Assembly (NCBI GenBank): GCA_002786065.1
Contig: NHNY01000022.1
Location: 327,218 to 391,217 of the forward strand
Reading direction: 5' to 3'
Length of the DNA: 64,000 bases
Origin: Microcyclospora pomicola
Lineage: Eukaryota > Ascomycota > Dothideomycetes > Capnodiales
Position numbers and translations under genes: made by a program. The first letter of the stretch is position 1; every line of letters starts with the position of its first letter. Below the pieces are notes generated by a model that saw nothing but the letters and a program-made list of their open reading frames with translations, was not told the DNA's origin and did no database searches. Of this stretch, positions 10,339 to 20,484 are shown piece after piece.

Positions 10339-10712
10339 ACCAAAGACTGCACGTGCTGGCTGAAAAGTCGAGAAGCAACACGACTCATTTCCTCGGAAAG
10401 CTATTCACTGTCGGTTCCATTGTTTTCCACGCGCGAGATGACAGATAGACGCGACGGATATCGAATAAAGTTCCAAGGTCTGCAGTAGCAAGAGAATGAA
10501 TCAAAGCATTGTCCAGAGACTGCGGTAGCGTTGTTGGTGATGGGGGCGCGCAGCTGTTACTTTGCCCCTTCGAGAATGACCGTGGGCGACGATACCACTC
10601 GGAAGGACACCCATGACATTGAGCAGTCAGATAGAGTCTTGCTAACTCACCACAATACCCGGCCAGTTGATGCTGTAAAGGAGCACTACCCAGAGCAGCA
10701 CTGACATCCTCC
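10339..10712. other. Intergenic region between kinase-fold and OTU genes
   Basis: About 370 bp. The side next to the kinase-fold gene is probably its promoter. Nothing else is recognised. Confidence 0.5.
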
Positions 10713-11654
10713 TCATCCTGCCTTTCTCAAGCTGTTATAATGCTCGCCCAGTCCAAAGCCGTGTTTATAGTACCCTACCCACACCGTTCTCTCCGCCTTC
10801 CTGTCCCTCTCCTGACATCCCTCGATCTTCTCCACGCGGCCAAAGTCCTGCAAGACGTTGATCTCGATCTCATATCTCTTTGCTAACGCCATGAGCTCTA
10901 GCTGTCCACCCCACTCCCCGGTATCACGCACTTTATGTACATACTCCGGCAGGGGCTCCGCCAAGAACGGTGCAAAGTCATCCGGATGACCCTCAATGTA
11001 CTCAGCCGCAGCGGCACGCACGGTCTTGTATGCAATGCTGGGCTTCTCGTCTGGGGACGCTATGAGTGGGATGTCTAGTTGTTCTAGCTGGTCGGCGATC
11101 GCAGAGTATAGGCAATGTCCATCCGCTCTGATCTCTTTCTCTTGTAATCCGCGCTCTTTCATGGCTTCAAGCATGCGCTGTCGTTCTTGTTCTTTGAGGT
11201 CTGGGAGGTTCTCGGCTTCTTCTGCGGCTCTGCGGCTCTGCTCTTCTTGCTCCGCCGCTCTCCTGGCGAGTCTCGCCTTTTGCCTGTTCGGCTTGCGGTG
11301 CTCAAACGCATCCAAAGCATCATTATTGGCAGCTGGGGTGTTCACTGGCTTTGTGTTGAGGTCGTGACTTCCATTCTCTTGAGCATCTTGACTCGGTGCT
11401 TCATCTTCAAGTGCCAGATCTTCTATATCTTCAGCAAACTCTGCATCATCCACTCCATTGCCATTGACAGCCGCGATCTCCGCATGTTGCCGATCCTTAA
11501 GCTCATTCTCCAACCGCTCACATTCCTCATTCACGCCTTTTCGCGTCTTCTTGCTTGCCTGCTTTTTCTTCTGCGTGATCTTACTCTGCAGATCGCGCTG
11601 TTCTTTACGATGTCTCGTCTGTAGCTCCTCCATCGTTGCATAGACTGCTTTCAT
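10713..11654 (-). CDS. OTU-family cysteine deubiquitinase (OTUD6-like)
   Basis: A 313-aa single-exon protein. Residues 8-60 form a basic coiled coil (RHRKEQRDLQSKITQKKK) and residues 60-160 an acidic linker with a second charged helix rich in RRAAEQEEQ. The OTU domain starts near 170: D178 and C181 in ADGHCLYSA and H305 in LGEHYNS form the catalytic set. This order matches OTUD6A/B and fission yeast Otu2, which trim ubiquitin on 40S ribosomal subunits. An alternative ATG at 11633 (MEELQTRH) fits the usual start of fungal homologues and may be the real one. Cytosolic; no partner genes adjacent. Confidence 0.92.
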   Translation of the reverse strand: MKAVYATMEELQTRHRKEQRDLQSKITQKKKQASKKTRKGVNEECERLENELKDRQHAEIAAVNGNGVDDAEFAEDIEDLALEDEAPSQDAQENGSHDLNTKPVNTPAANNDALDAFEHRKPNRQKARLARRAAEQEEQSRRAAEEAENLPDLKEQERQRMLEAMKERGLQEKEIRADGHCLYSAIADQLEQLDIPLIASPDEKPSIAYKTVRAAAAEYIEGHPDDFAPFLAEPLPEYVHKVRDTGEWGGQLELMALAKRYEIEINVLQDFGRVEKIEGCQERDRKAERTVWVGYYKHGFGLGEHYNSLRKAG

Positions 11655-12215
11655 TTAAATCCACTTTGCCAATATTTGTGCATGTGGCCGACAGTCGAGC
11701 TCTAGCAAAGTGATGTCACTTCTACTATCGTGAGGACATTTCACGTCCGCACGTGATTTCGTGTATACTGTAGCTGTGAGAATATGCTGTCGAAAGCCGT
11801 AGATTTCACGCTCAAGTAACGACATTGAATAAAAGGTAACTTACGAAATCGTTCTCATGGCAAAGTCCCTCATTTGGTGATCGAATAAGCGGAGCCGATG
11901 CACCGAGTCTGAGATCGAGTAATCACGACAGTCAAGTATGTTGGACTGCGACACTTAAAAACTCGCCAAAACACAGCAGCGTACATGCAGAGACATTGGC
12001 GAACGACGGGATTCACAGTACGTTGAGAAAGAACGTTATCGTATTCGTGATTATGGCGTACATATAAAGAAGTATCTGCTCTCGTGTGGATATAACAACC
12101 AGTCGATGGACTCTATGATCTATCCATCGCCCCCCTGAAGTACGTCACATTGTAAGAGACTCCACCGTCAGAGTCCTCGCATGAACTCGGATATGCGCAC
12201 AGATCTATGCATCGT
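11655..12215. other. Intergenic region between OTU and GT2 genes
   Basis: About 560 bp, moderately AT-rich, holding the OTU promoter and GT2 3' region. No ORF or RNA gene recognised. Confidence 0.5.
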
Positions 12216-14952
12216 CTACCAGGTGAGGCGCATCAAACCAGGGTTGAGCGCGATGGGTAGCATGAAATGTGTGCAGACCAACGTGCACAAAGGCCACAAG
12301 GAAAAGAATTGAGTGATGCGCCAAAGCGGCGGGACGAATCGCGCGAGCACAATCATCATGGCCGAGCACAAGATACAGAAGACGAAGGTGAACTTGAACT
12401 TCTTGATGACCTTGGAGATCTCCTGATAGAAGGTCGTGTTTTCGGCTTCCTTGCTGGTCGCACCCCAGGTCATATCGATGCCGAAGAGGTGGGACAGGAT
12501 GGCTTGCGAGACGTGCAGCGAGACGCCGCCGAGGAAGATGGTGAGAAGAGGTACCCACATAAAAGTTTCGATCAAGGACGGCAAGACGGCTTTCTCGCCG
12601 ATGCGGTAGCTCAGCACGGCAAGTGTGAGATTACCGATGCTCGGGATAACAACCACGATTGCGATGTATATCCGGAAAGGGTCGATGTAGTAGTGACCGA
12701 GATGACCATTGAACCAGCCGGTCAAGAAGTAGTTCATCAATATCAAGATCCAAGCAGATGCAAGAGCGAAGTACGACCCGACATACACAAGGATGGTGAT
12801 CTTGGACGGGAATGGCATACCGGAAGTAATGAAATCGCGAAAGACCTTGGTGAAGGGACCGCGGGAAAGCCAGTACATTAAGGGGTGAAAGACGAGCTCG
12901 CTGCATCCATAGGCGAATTTTTTCCATCGCGCAAGCTCAGCGTAGACAGTAAGCGAGACACCTTCCTTGAAGCCATCACCCTGGTAAGCGCCTAGGCGGA
13001 CCAGGTAGCCAGCAGTCTGAAGGCGAAGAGCCATGTCGAAATCCTCGGACACGGTCTCTTCGGACCAGAACTTTCTACGGCCGTCATCCTCGCAGTCATA
13101 GCCAATCTCCTGCATTGCAGACCAACGAAGCACAGCGTTGTGGCCAACAAATGGAGCGACACCTCCGTTGGCAACGAAGAAGCGGATCTGGGTATAAACC
13201 ATGTTGGTGAAGAACGTAATACCTCTTTCGAAGAAGGAATCCGTGACGTTCATGACACCAGACGAATATTGGATGATGGCGACCTGTGCAGATTGTTCCA
13301 TTTCGGAGACAGCATCGAGAAAGCAGTCCGTGGGAACACGAGTATCAGAGTCGATGATGAGGAAGTAGTGGCCCAGACGAATGTCACCATCAGCCCAAGT
13401 ACGGCCTTGATCCTCCTCGACAACAATGGTAAGTGCATCACGGTAAGCAAGGGCTTCGTCCTTCTGAGTCCACTTTCCGTGACCTTGCAGATTAGCGAGC
13501 TTTTCCTCGACACGACTGCTTACCCACATAGCATAATTCATGTTGGAAGCCTTCTTGAATTTACCACGGCGGAGGAATATTTCGGACCCGTCAGTGGGCT
13601 TTGGGTTATGCTTCGGTCGAGCGACCCAGCCAATGCTGTGCTCGTCGTAGAAATCTTGACGAGCACGGGCATCCTCTTTCGAGATGAGCTGCATACCGTC
13701 GTCATTCACAAAGATGTTGGCGGTACCGCCTTGCATCTCGTATGTTAAGATGGCCGCCTTGACGGAGCGGACGGTTGGCTCAATGACAGCTGTCAGAGCT
13801 TCTTTGTAGACAGGCATTTGGATGGTGACATGCGGAAGTGGACCAGCATCGCGTCGGAGCCGTCTAGGTTTGTTGCCAGAATAGCACCTGGAGTTGGCTT
13901 TCATCTGGGTAATTGGACCGATAAGTTGCGCAGCGTTACCAACGAGCGACTGGAGAAAGAACAACCCAAGCCATAGTTGAGGGATGAACGCGAAGATGAA
14001 AGCCATGCGGACGTAACTGCGATCGACCACAGTTTCGATGGCAATGTTGCGCCAACCAGCGCCAATAGCTGTGATGGTCAGAGCGAGAGTAGCAACAGTG
14101 AGAATGGGTTGCCACAAGACAATCTGTCGAGGCTGCTCGACAGTCCCCAGTCCGACGTCAATCTCTGACCCAACTTCATTGACAGCAGCATTGGCCTCTT
14201 TCTTCTCGTCCGCATCCATGGGATCGTCATCCGAGATCGATTCCATGAGTGCTTTCTCAATTTTCGACGCACGATCGAGCAAGTGGCGTGGCTCGTCATC
14301 CCAGACGACCAAGATACCACGATCAGCGATGAAGGCAGCGAATTGATGCTTCTGGCATCGAGGTAGGTATGAGATGGTGGGAAGAACTTGCAACCGAAGA
14401 CCATTCTTAAGAGGTACGTATGGTCGATCGTTGCTGTGGAGGAAGAGCTTGATGACGCGGGTATTGACAGTCATGGCTGTCTGCGTAAAGATTGGCACAA
14501 GCAAGCAAGAATTGATCGTTCGACATCAGTGCACTTACTCGGACGTTGAGTGTCTCAATTGCTTGATGGAAGCCGGACGGTTCTTCAACAATATCGGCAG
14601 GACAGCAGGTATACGCTGATCGGGACTTCTTCAGCACAACACCTTCGTCATGTCCACCGGCAGTCCACAGGCGCTCCATTTGCTGCTGATACAACCAGTT
14701 GACCATGACATCGCATTTGATCTCATTGATGTCGTCAGCCTGAGAGTCTCTAAGATCACCGGCTGCGTATAAAGAAGCTGGTCGAGAGCCCCATGGTGTG
14801 CCATTCCCAGGAGTGCAAGATCTGGGAGTGCTGGGATACTGAGGATTGGCAATTGCGAGCTCGGATGGCTTTTCAGAGACCACTCCAATGCTACTAGGCT
14901 TCATGGACTCTCCATCTGTGCCCTTGGGTTTCAAGTACGACAAGAGACTCAT
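12216..14952 (-). CDS. Family 2 membrane glycosyltransferase, ZtGT2-like
   Basis: Two exons, 14952-14539 and 14480-12216, with a 58-bp phase-0 intron (GTAAGT...ACGCAG), giving 892 aa. A cytosolic Ser/Pro-rich N-terminus precedes two or three membrane helices. A GT-A catalytic domain follows, with VNDDGMQ, the IIDSDTR metal-binding DxD, SEETVSEDFDMAL and ARWKKFAYG in the place of the processive Q/RxxRW motif. About five C-terminal helices follow. The architecture resembles the fungal GT2 enzyme studied in Zymoseptoria tritici and Fusarium, needed for hyphal growth on solid surfaces and for virulence. The product is unknown, likely a cell-surface polysaccharide. The ATG at 14952 (MSLLSYLK) was chosen for context; an in-frame upstream extension to 15006 is possible. 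Identification is from memory of the family. Confidence 0.85.
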
Positions 14953-17763
14953 CTCGCTGGAAGTGTAACGGCAGGCGCAAACAATTAGTGGTTCCTCCTT
15001 AACCACGAGAAGCCTTGTAGGGAAAGATTGAAGCAGTAATTAGGTACGCAGTTCCATGCTATAGCCTTCAGCTGTATTGCAGAGAAAAACATTGAGGTAA
15101 TCTACGGCCAGACAAAAGCAGGATAGATGTGCGTTGGACGAGATATCTATAGGACACCTCGGACTACAGCCGCAGCCAAAATTGCACTACACGGCTTAGG
15201 TATCAGGAATATCTGTGGATCACACTGGAACACAAGCTAAAGACCGACCTTGGGGATGCAGCATCTCAACGGTCGAAACGCCACAAGGCTCTTATGCCAG
15301 TTTACGCGTCTCGAAATCTGCAACGCAACTTCATGATTTCAAAGATAATTTGCTCTGGTAACCAGTTTGTCTATAAATACTGGTCTTCAGGTCTTGATGC
15401 ATCACACTCATGAAAAGCTCTCTGGAGACGTAACTCGTCAAAAGCTTTTGAACCCCTATCGCACTCCATCGGAGGGCGGCCTTGTCAGTGGCTGCGATGT
15501 TCTGGAGCAACTCCCCCTCTGTGCCAGTTCGTGTCGGCCTGGCAAATAGCTCAGATGCTCCGTCCGATTTGGGGCAACGTGATGGTCGTGATGTACAGAA
15601 TCCCGAAAGGTGCGGGTTGCCCCCTGCTTAGTTTTGAGCCAAATTTTGTGCGGAATCATCGTCCATAGAACGTGCTCAAGACCTAACAGGGGGCAACCCG
15701 CACCTTTCGAACTCTGTAGAACGTGCTCGAGTTCTAACAGGGGGCAGCCCGCACCTTTCGGACTCTGTAGACCACCGCGCGAAACCAGCGTCAAACTCAA
15801 TCCGTCCTCTTGTGGGCATTGAAAGAGGATTGTGAATTGGTGGACATATCTTCTACTCCATTATATCTTGACTTATCCTTCCACGGCGATTCTCCGACGC
15901 AGAAGCAGCGGGGGGTTGAGAAGAGACGGCGAGTGGTCCGAAAATTCCAGGTCTCCGAATCCAGCATGGAACATTCGCCCTCCCCGCCTGAGGACGAAAA
16001 CGGACATGCTCCATGCACTTGCTTGCGCTTTTGGGATCCGTGTCACGAAGTTCTGGAAGCCGGATTACTAGTGATGAAGCCATATTATATGCTAGACCTG
16101 CGTGCGGAAGCTGGTAAGTCAGGGCAGACATGGCCCCCAGGCGCGGTGGCTGCTCTGTCTACGAAGTTTGCAGCGTCGAATTCATGCCTCAAGCCGATCG
16201 CGCCTCAACGGTATGTATTCTGCAATAGGAGGGTGTCCGAACTACAGGATAGATCCATCGTGGCGTCCACGAGTCATGACTTTGCGATCTCGTGCTCAGA
16301 TGAAGCCGTAATTGCGTCTCTACCTAAGTCTTCTTCCCACCCACGAAGGATCATATCGGCTCCCTCTGACTTTGTACTCAGCTATCACATGAAGTTACCA
16401 TCCCCTCACTGCAATAACTCCCGGTGTGTCGCATTACATTCATATACACCTCGGAGTCACCATCAACCGTCCACTTTGAGAATGTATCGGCAATAGCACC
16501 ATTACCCACATCGCCGAGTACTCCCTGCGTGAGCCATCCAAGTTCAAGACGAGACCACAATCAGGCACTCTGATCTAGCTATAAGGTACCTTAAGCACAC
16601 ATCTCCATCGCAGATTCGGTTCTTTCATAGCAGCCCCTGTCATACTCGTCCCCGCGCCCTGTCTCTGCCTCCCCCATCCCTTTGGCTCCTTCTCACTTGC
16701 CCTCTGCATCACACGTCTAACACAGTAGCATGTGCTCACTCTCCCGTTCCGCGTCACCCAACGTTACCTCCCCCTGACTCGTCGATGAAGTGTAAAGTGA
16801 GTGTATAGGATAGATCATCTCGCAGTACAGTATACGTCCCTCGACGTGAACAGCACGCTTTGCAACCCTACTGGGCCAGGGGGTTGGCTTCCTCCGAGAG
16901 AGAGACTGTACACGCGATCGAACAAATGTAGAAGTGGCGACATATCGGTGACGACGGACTCGATGCTTGCGAGGAGAGATTCCGATTCAGTAGCGGATTA
17001 GGCCAGAGACGATACTTCCACAAGTCCAATCCTCAGTCGTGCATGTACGAAACCCACGAAGAAGGTGGTACATGTTTTCGTCTTCGGCAGTGAGGTATGT
17101 GAAGAGCAACAGTGGCTACATGGGCCGTTCCCACCCTCTTGGCGGATGGAGCATGCAGCCCAAGGACCTACAGATGGAGTCAGATTCGTGAGCGTTTTAC
17201 TTCCCGAAACAAAATCAGGATAACGTGTAGACTCGTTCTGCACATACCCTATGAACACTCGCGAGAACACTGAGATGAAAGGACATGATCAACACCGTAA
17301 GGTACATAAGCGTAGCCAAGGTACACCTCAAGTTGATACAGACGTACACATGCCTAGGTAATCCCTAGGTATTGAATGCGCTCCATTGCCTTCCCATTCC
17401 GATTATCCAACTAGGTACTATTCTGTACTGCACTGTACAGCACTGATCCTACACACGTGCGGGACCGTTCCTTCCGTAGCAATGAAGATGGCCAAGGGGA
17501 GTTGCGCGCTCATGCGCAAGAAGCAAAGAACGCCATGCTTGCAAGCGCTGATGTTTGATGGGGGAGAATATGGACAGGAAGCGCTGGAGGGAGTATGATG
17601 AGGATTTTTGAGCGATCGGGGATGTGGAGGCCAGTGCTGAGTCGGTGATATAAGGGTCCATGGCGACGCGGGGAGAGGCTTCAAGTGGCGATATAACCAC
17701 AGACGTAAGCTCGACGACCAAGCCGGGAGATAGCCAACGTGGAAAGCAGTGGTTTGGTGCTTC
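14953..17763. other. Gene-poor 2.8-kb stretch containing a repeat module
   Basis: It holds the GT2 promoter at its left end and the inverted/direct repeat module at 15594-15767. A 228-codon plus-strand ORF at 15810-16496 has no recognisable domain and is not called. Short TAGGTA-type motifs occur near 17350-17420. No transposase is visible. Confidence 0.5.
15594..15767. repeat. Compact repeat module: one inverted and two direct copies of about 35-51 bp
   Basis: Two tandem copies of a 51-bp unit occupy 15666-15716 and 15717-15767, identical at most positions (both start TAGAACGTGCTC and carry ACAGGGGGCA and CGCACCTTTCG). An inverted copy of the central 35 bp lies at 15594-15630. Its 23-bp core, beginning CGAAAGGTGCGGG, is a perfect reverse complement of bases within the first direct copy (15684-15718). 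The two arms are separated by 53 bp, so the transcript could fold into a long hairpin. No ORF or target-site duplication identifies it as a known element; it could be a MITE remnant or a structured RNA. Confidence 0.85.
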
Positions 17764-19983
17764 TCAACCTTGCGAAGGATAATAGGCACCTTGCATCTGC
17801 ATGGGCGGGGGCACCGAGGGGTAGTAGTAGTTGCCCGGGGGTGTGGGGGGCGGCAATCCGGGCATAGCGTAAGATGGCACGAAGCTTTCGGCAGGTTGAT
17901 AACTCTCGGCCTGCGACTGCTGTTGTGCTTCGGCGGCTGGGAGGTAGAATACCATACCATTGCTTTCATGTGCGACCATACCAGACTGCGGCTGTGTTGA
18001 ATCCTCGTCTCCGCCCGCTTGGCTAGGAGGTGGCTGGGAGGATGGCGGCGGCATGCTCGATGGAATGGGTTGCTGTGCTGGAGGAGGCTGCGGCGGCATC
18101 ATATAGCCCTGCGACGGCGGCATATACATAGGCATAGGTGCATACCCTGCAGGCTGCGAGGGAGGGTAATAGTAGGGTTGCGGAGGAGGGTATTGAGGAT
18201 AGTACGATTGCTGCCCGTACTGCTCATTCTGTGGCTGGAACGGCTGGGCGTGCATAGATTGTTCCGGGATGCCTGACAACGGTGTGGCTGCCTGAGGTTG
18301 TTGAGGATATTGGAATTGCTGGTGTGGCGAGTAGTATAGACCGGGTTGTGGCATGTACGCTTGTTGCTCAGACATGTGAGCCGGCAGCTGATTCTGAAAG
18401 GGCTGTGACTCGTGAGCGGTCGGTGCCTCTTGAAGCACCGCAGGCGACTCGATGCCAGTGACGGAAATCGTCTTCTGCGGCCGTGGTTGATGCACCATGG
18501 TTGTAGGCGTGCCTTGAAAGGCTGGCTGCTGTGGTAACGAATATGTATGAACCTGCGGCATGCCAGCCATAGGCGTCTGGTGCCCAGAGGTACGACGTGA
18601 CGGTGGTCCCATGCTCGAGAACGATTGTCCCCCGTGCCCATGAGGAAGACGCACAACAGGTCTGTTCTGCGGAGGGATTCCGCCTGCAAAGGAGTTTGGA
18701 GAGAATGCGTCCGCGCGAGAGATGCCGGCCGTAGAAGACCTGCGGCTTGCAGCAACACTCGCAGAATACATGCTCCCGCCATACATGCTAGTCCGACGGG
18801 AAGAGTATCCCATGCCTCCGCCTATACTTCGCTGATAGTTGTTGCGTCCATATCCTTGCTGATTCGGTCGCATCTGCCTAGGAATGAAGATGAACGACCG
18901 GTCAGGTAAGGGAAAGATGTATCGTTGAACAAGGTTAGGGAGTGAGACTCGCACGGGCTTATCCCGTCGAAGCGGTGGCCTGTGGTTTGGGAGACGAATG
19001 TAGTGCTTCCAAGGCACTTCCGAGAAGCTGATCGGCTGCTCCATGCCTGGGAGGAAAACTCGGATCTGAACCTTGCCGACCAGAGTGACGCTGGAGAACG
19101 ACACCACTCGTGACTGTCCATGAGCCTGCCCTGCTCCCTGTCCTCCACGAAACACTTGCGCTGATGCACCGTCATGCTGTCTTGTGGTTTCCGCAACTTT
19201 GCTTCTCTGCTGGGTAGGCTCCTCATTGATGGTATCATGAAGATCGTGCTTCCACGACTGCTCGTGTTCTTGTTCCACTCTTGGAAAGTTGGCATTCCCA
19301 GCCGGATGTCCAATGCCTTGCATTCCTCCTCTACCGCGTCCCCTTCCCGCCCAAGCACCCCTAGTAGGATAAGCTGGATGACCATTTGGGCCACGTCGCG
19401 TGTCATGCATGAAGAAATTGCCACGGTTGGGGATGAAAGCAGGGTCGCCATCCCGTTTCTTCTTGTACTCCTCATGTTCGCGGCGTTGTCGGGAAGCAGG
19501 AGTCTCAGCGATTGCACCATTCGCAACCGCTGGGGCAGAAGACACCACCTCGGCCGACTTCTCCTGGATACTGCCGCCCCGATCCATGCTTTCAAAGTCC
19601 ATCGCCTGGGAAGAATCATCGACGCGCAGCCCAGTCATCATCGCCTCCGTATCTGCCATAGTCTTGAACTCCGCCGCATCTTCCGCCACCAGCTCCTTTT
19701 CCTTCTTCCCCTGCTTCCTCTTCTTGCGCGTCTTCTTCGGCCGGGCGCTGTCGTTCGTAGCACTGTCCGACTTCTTCACATCCGAAGCCATCTCTTCCAT
19801 CCCGGCTTCCGGCGCGCTTCTCCCACCGACACTGCTGGCGTCCGCGTCGTCGTCCTCGACATCGCTCAGAATCGACCCCTCACTCTGCGAGTCTCCCACC
19901 AGCACAGACCCATCCTCATCCTCGCCTTCGTCCTGTCGCCTCCTGCGACTCAGCAGAGACTTGAGTGACCGTCCAGCTGCCAT
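17764..19983 (-). CDS. Btz-domain (CASC3/Barentsz-like) exon-junction-complex protein
   Basis: A 739-aa single-exon protein. Residues 1-165 are highly charged with a lysine/arginine block (KKTRKKRKQGKK) that may be a nuclear signal. The Btz (SELOR) signature follows: DPAFIPNRGNFFMHDTR starting at D180, then an RGRGRGG stretch, then WKHDLHD. In CASC3/Barentsz these segments wrap around eIF4A-III and stabilise the exon junction complex on spliced mRNA. The C-terminal 350 residues are Gln/Pro/Tyr-rich low complexity, which explains the many open shadow frames. It should shuttle between nucleus and cytoplasm. The Btz call rests on the motif order. Confidence 0.82.
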   Translation of the reverse strand: MAAGRSLKSLLSRRRRQDEGEDEDGSVLVGDSQSEGSILSDVEDDDADASSVGGRSAPEAGMEEMASDVKKSDSATNDSARPKKTRKKRKQGKKEKELVAEDAAEFKTMADTEAMMTGLRVDDSSQAMDFESMDRGGSIQEKSAEVVSSAPAVANGAIAETPASRQRREHEEYKKKRDGDPAFIPNRGNFFMHDTRRGPNGHPAYPTRGAWAGRGRGRGGMQGIGHPAGNANFPRVEQEHEQSWKHDLHDTINEEPTQQRSKVAETTRQHDGASAQVFRGGQGAGQAHGQSRVVSFSSVTLVGKVQIRVFLPGMEQPISFSEVPWKHYIRLPNHRPPLRRDKPVRVSLPNLVQRYIFPLPDRSFIFIPRQMRPNQQGYGRNNYQRSIGGGMGYSSRRTSMYGGSMYSASVAASRRSSTAGISRADAFSPNSFAGGIPPQNRPVVRLPHGHGGQSFSSMGPPSRRTSGHQTPMAGMPQVHTYSLPQQPAFQGTPTTMVHQPRPQKTISVTGIESPAVLQEAPTAHESQPFQNQLPAHMSEQQAYMPQPGLYYSPHQQFQYPQQPQAATPLSGIPEQSMHAQPFQPQNEQYGQQSYYPQYPPPQPYYYPPSQPAGYAPMPMYMPPSQGYMMPPQPPPAQQPIPSSMPPPSSQPPPSQAGGDEDSTQPQSGMVAHESNGMVFYLPAAEAQQQSQAESYQPAESFVPSYAMPGLPPPTPPGNYYYPSVPPPMQMQGAYYPSQG

Positions 19984-20484
19984 GTTGAGTCTGCCGTCGC
20001 CGAATTAATGTACGCAGAAGAGTGTTGTCGACAATATCCTGCGCCGTGAGCCGTGCGATGCGCTCCTATCAGGCCGCCGAGGAGATGCAACACGAGAGGG
20101 GAAGAGGCGATCAACGTCCTACGGATTGCGCGATATAAAGCCAGTGGAATCTCATGTTCCAACTGTGTCTCTGGCTCAGACACGTTCAACACTCCCCTGA
20201 CACGCCAAGGGGTAGAAGTCGATGCGATGGTTCGCAAAAGTTGATGTCAACTGGAGGTAATGGTCGGCGTTAGGTCATCGGCTTGGCAGGGAACGGAAGG
20301 GGCCTGACTAATCGGACTGCTCCCAAAGCACAACATTTATTGCATGGACATTCACACATGATACATGGACAAGTCAAATCAACTCGCAACACAGCGCATG
20401 ACGGGAGGAACCAGTGCAGCATGTAACATCATGTACAATTGCGATCCTTGAAATGTTGTACTTGCTTCATGCCTCTGATATCTA
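19984..20484. other. Intergenic region between the Btz and Sly1 genes
   Basis: About 500 bp containing the Btz-protein promoter and the Sly1 3' UTR. No gene recognised. Confidence 0.5.

Noticed and set aside
15456-15800. Minus-strand frame with two 17-residue repeats (KGAGCPLL type)
   Set aside because: The repeats are simply the 51-bp DNA units read in frame; the inverted arm would also be read, with no conserved protein signature.
15810-16496. 228-codon plus-strand ORF next to the repeat module
   Set aside because: No domain, signal peptide or coding-like composition; Ser/His/Arg-rich and lies in a gene-poor region, so likely a chance frame.
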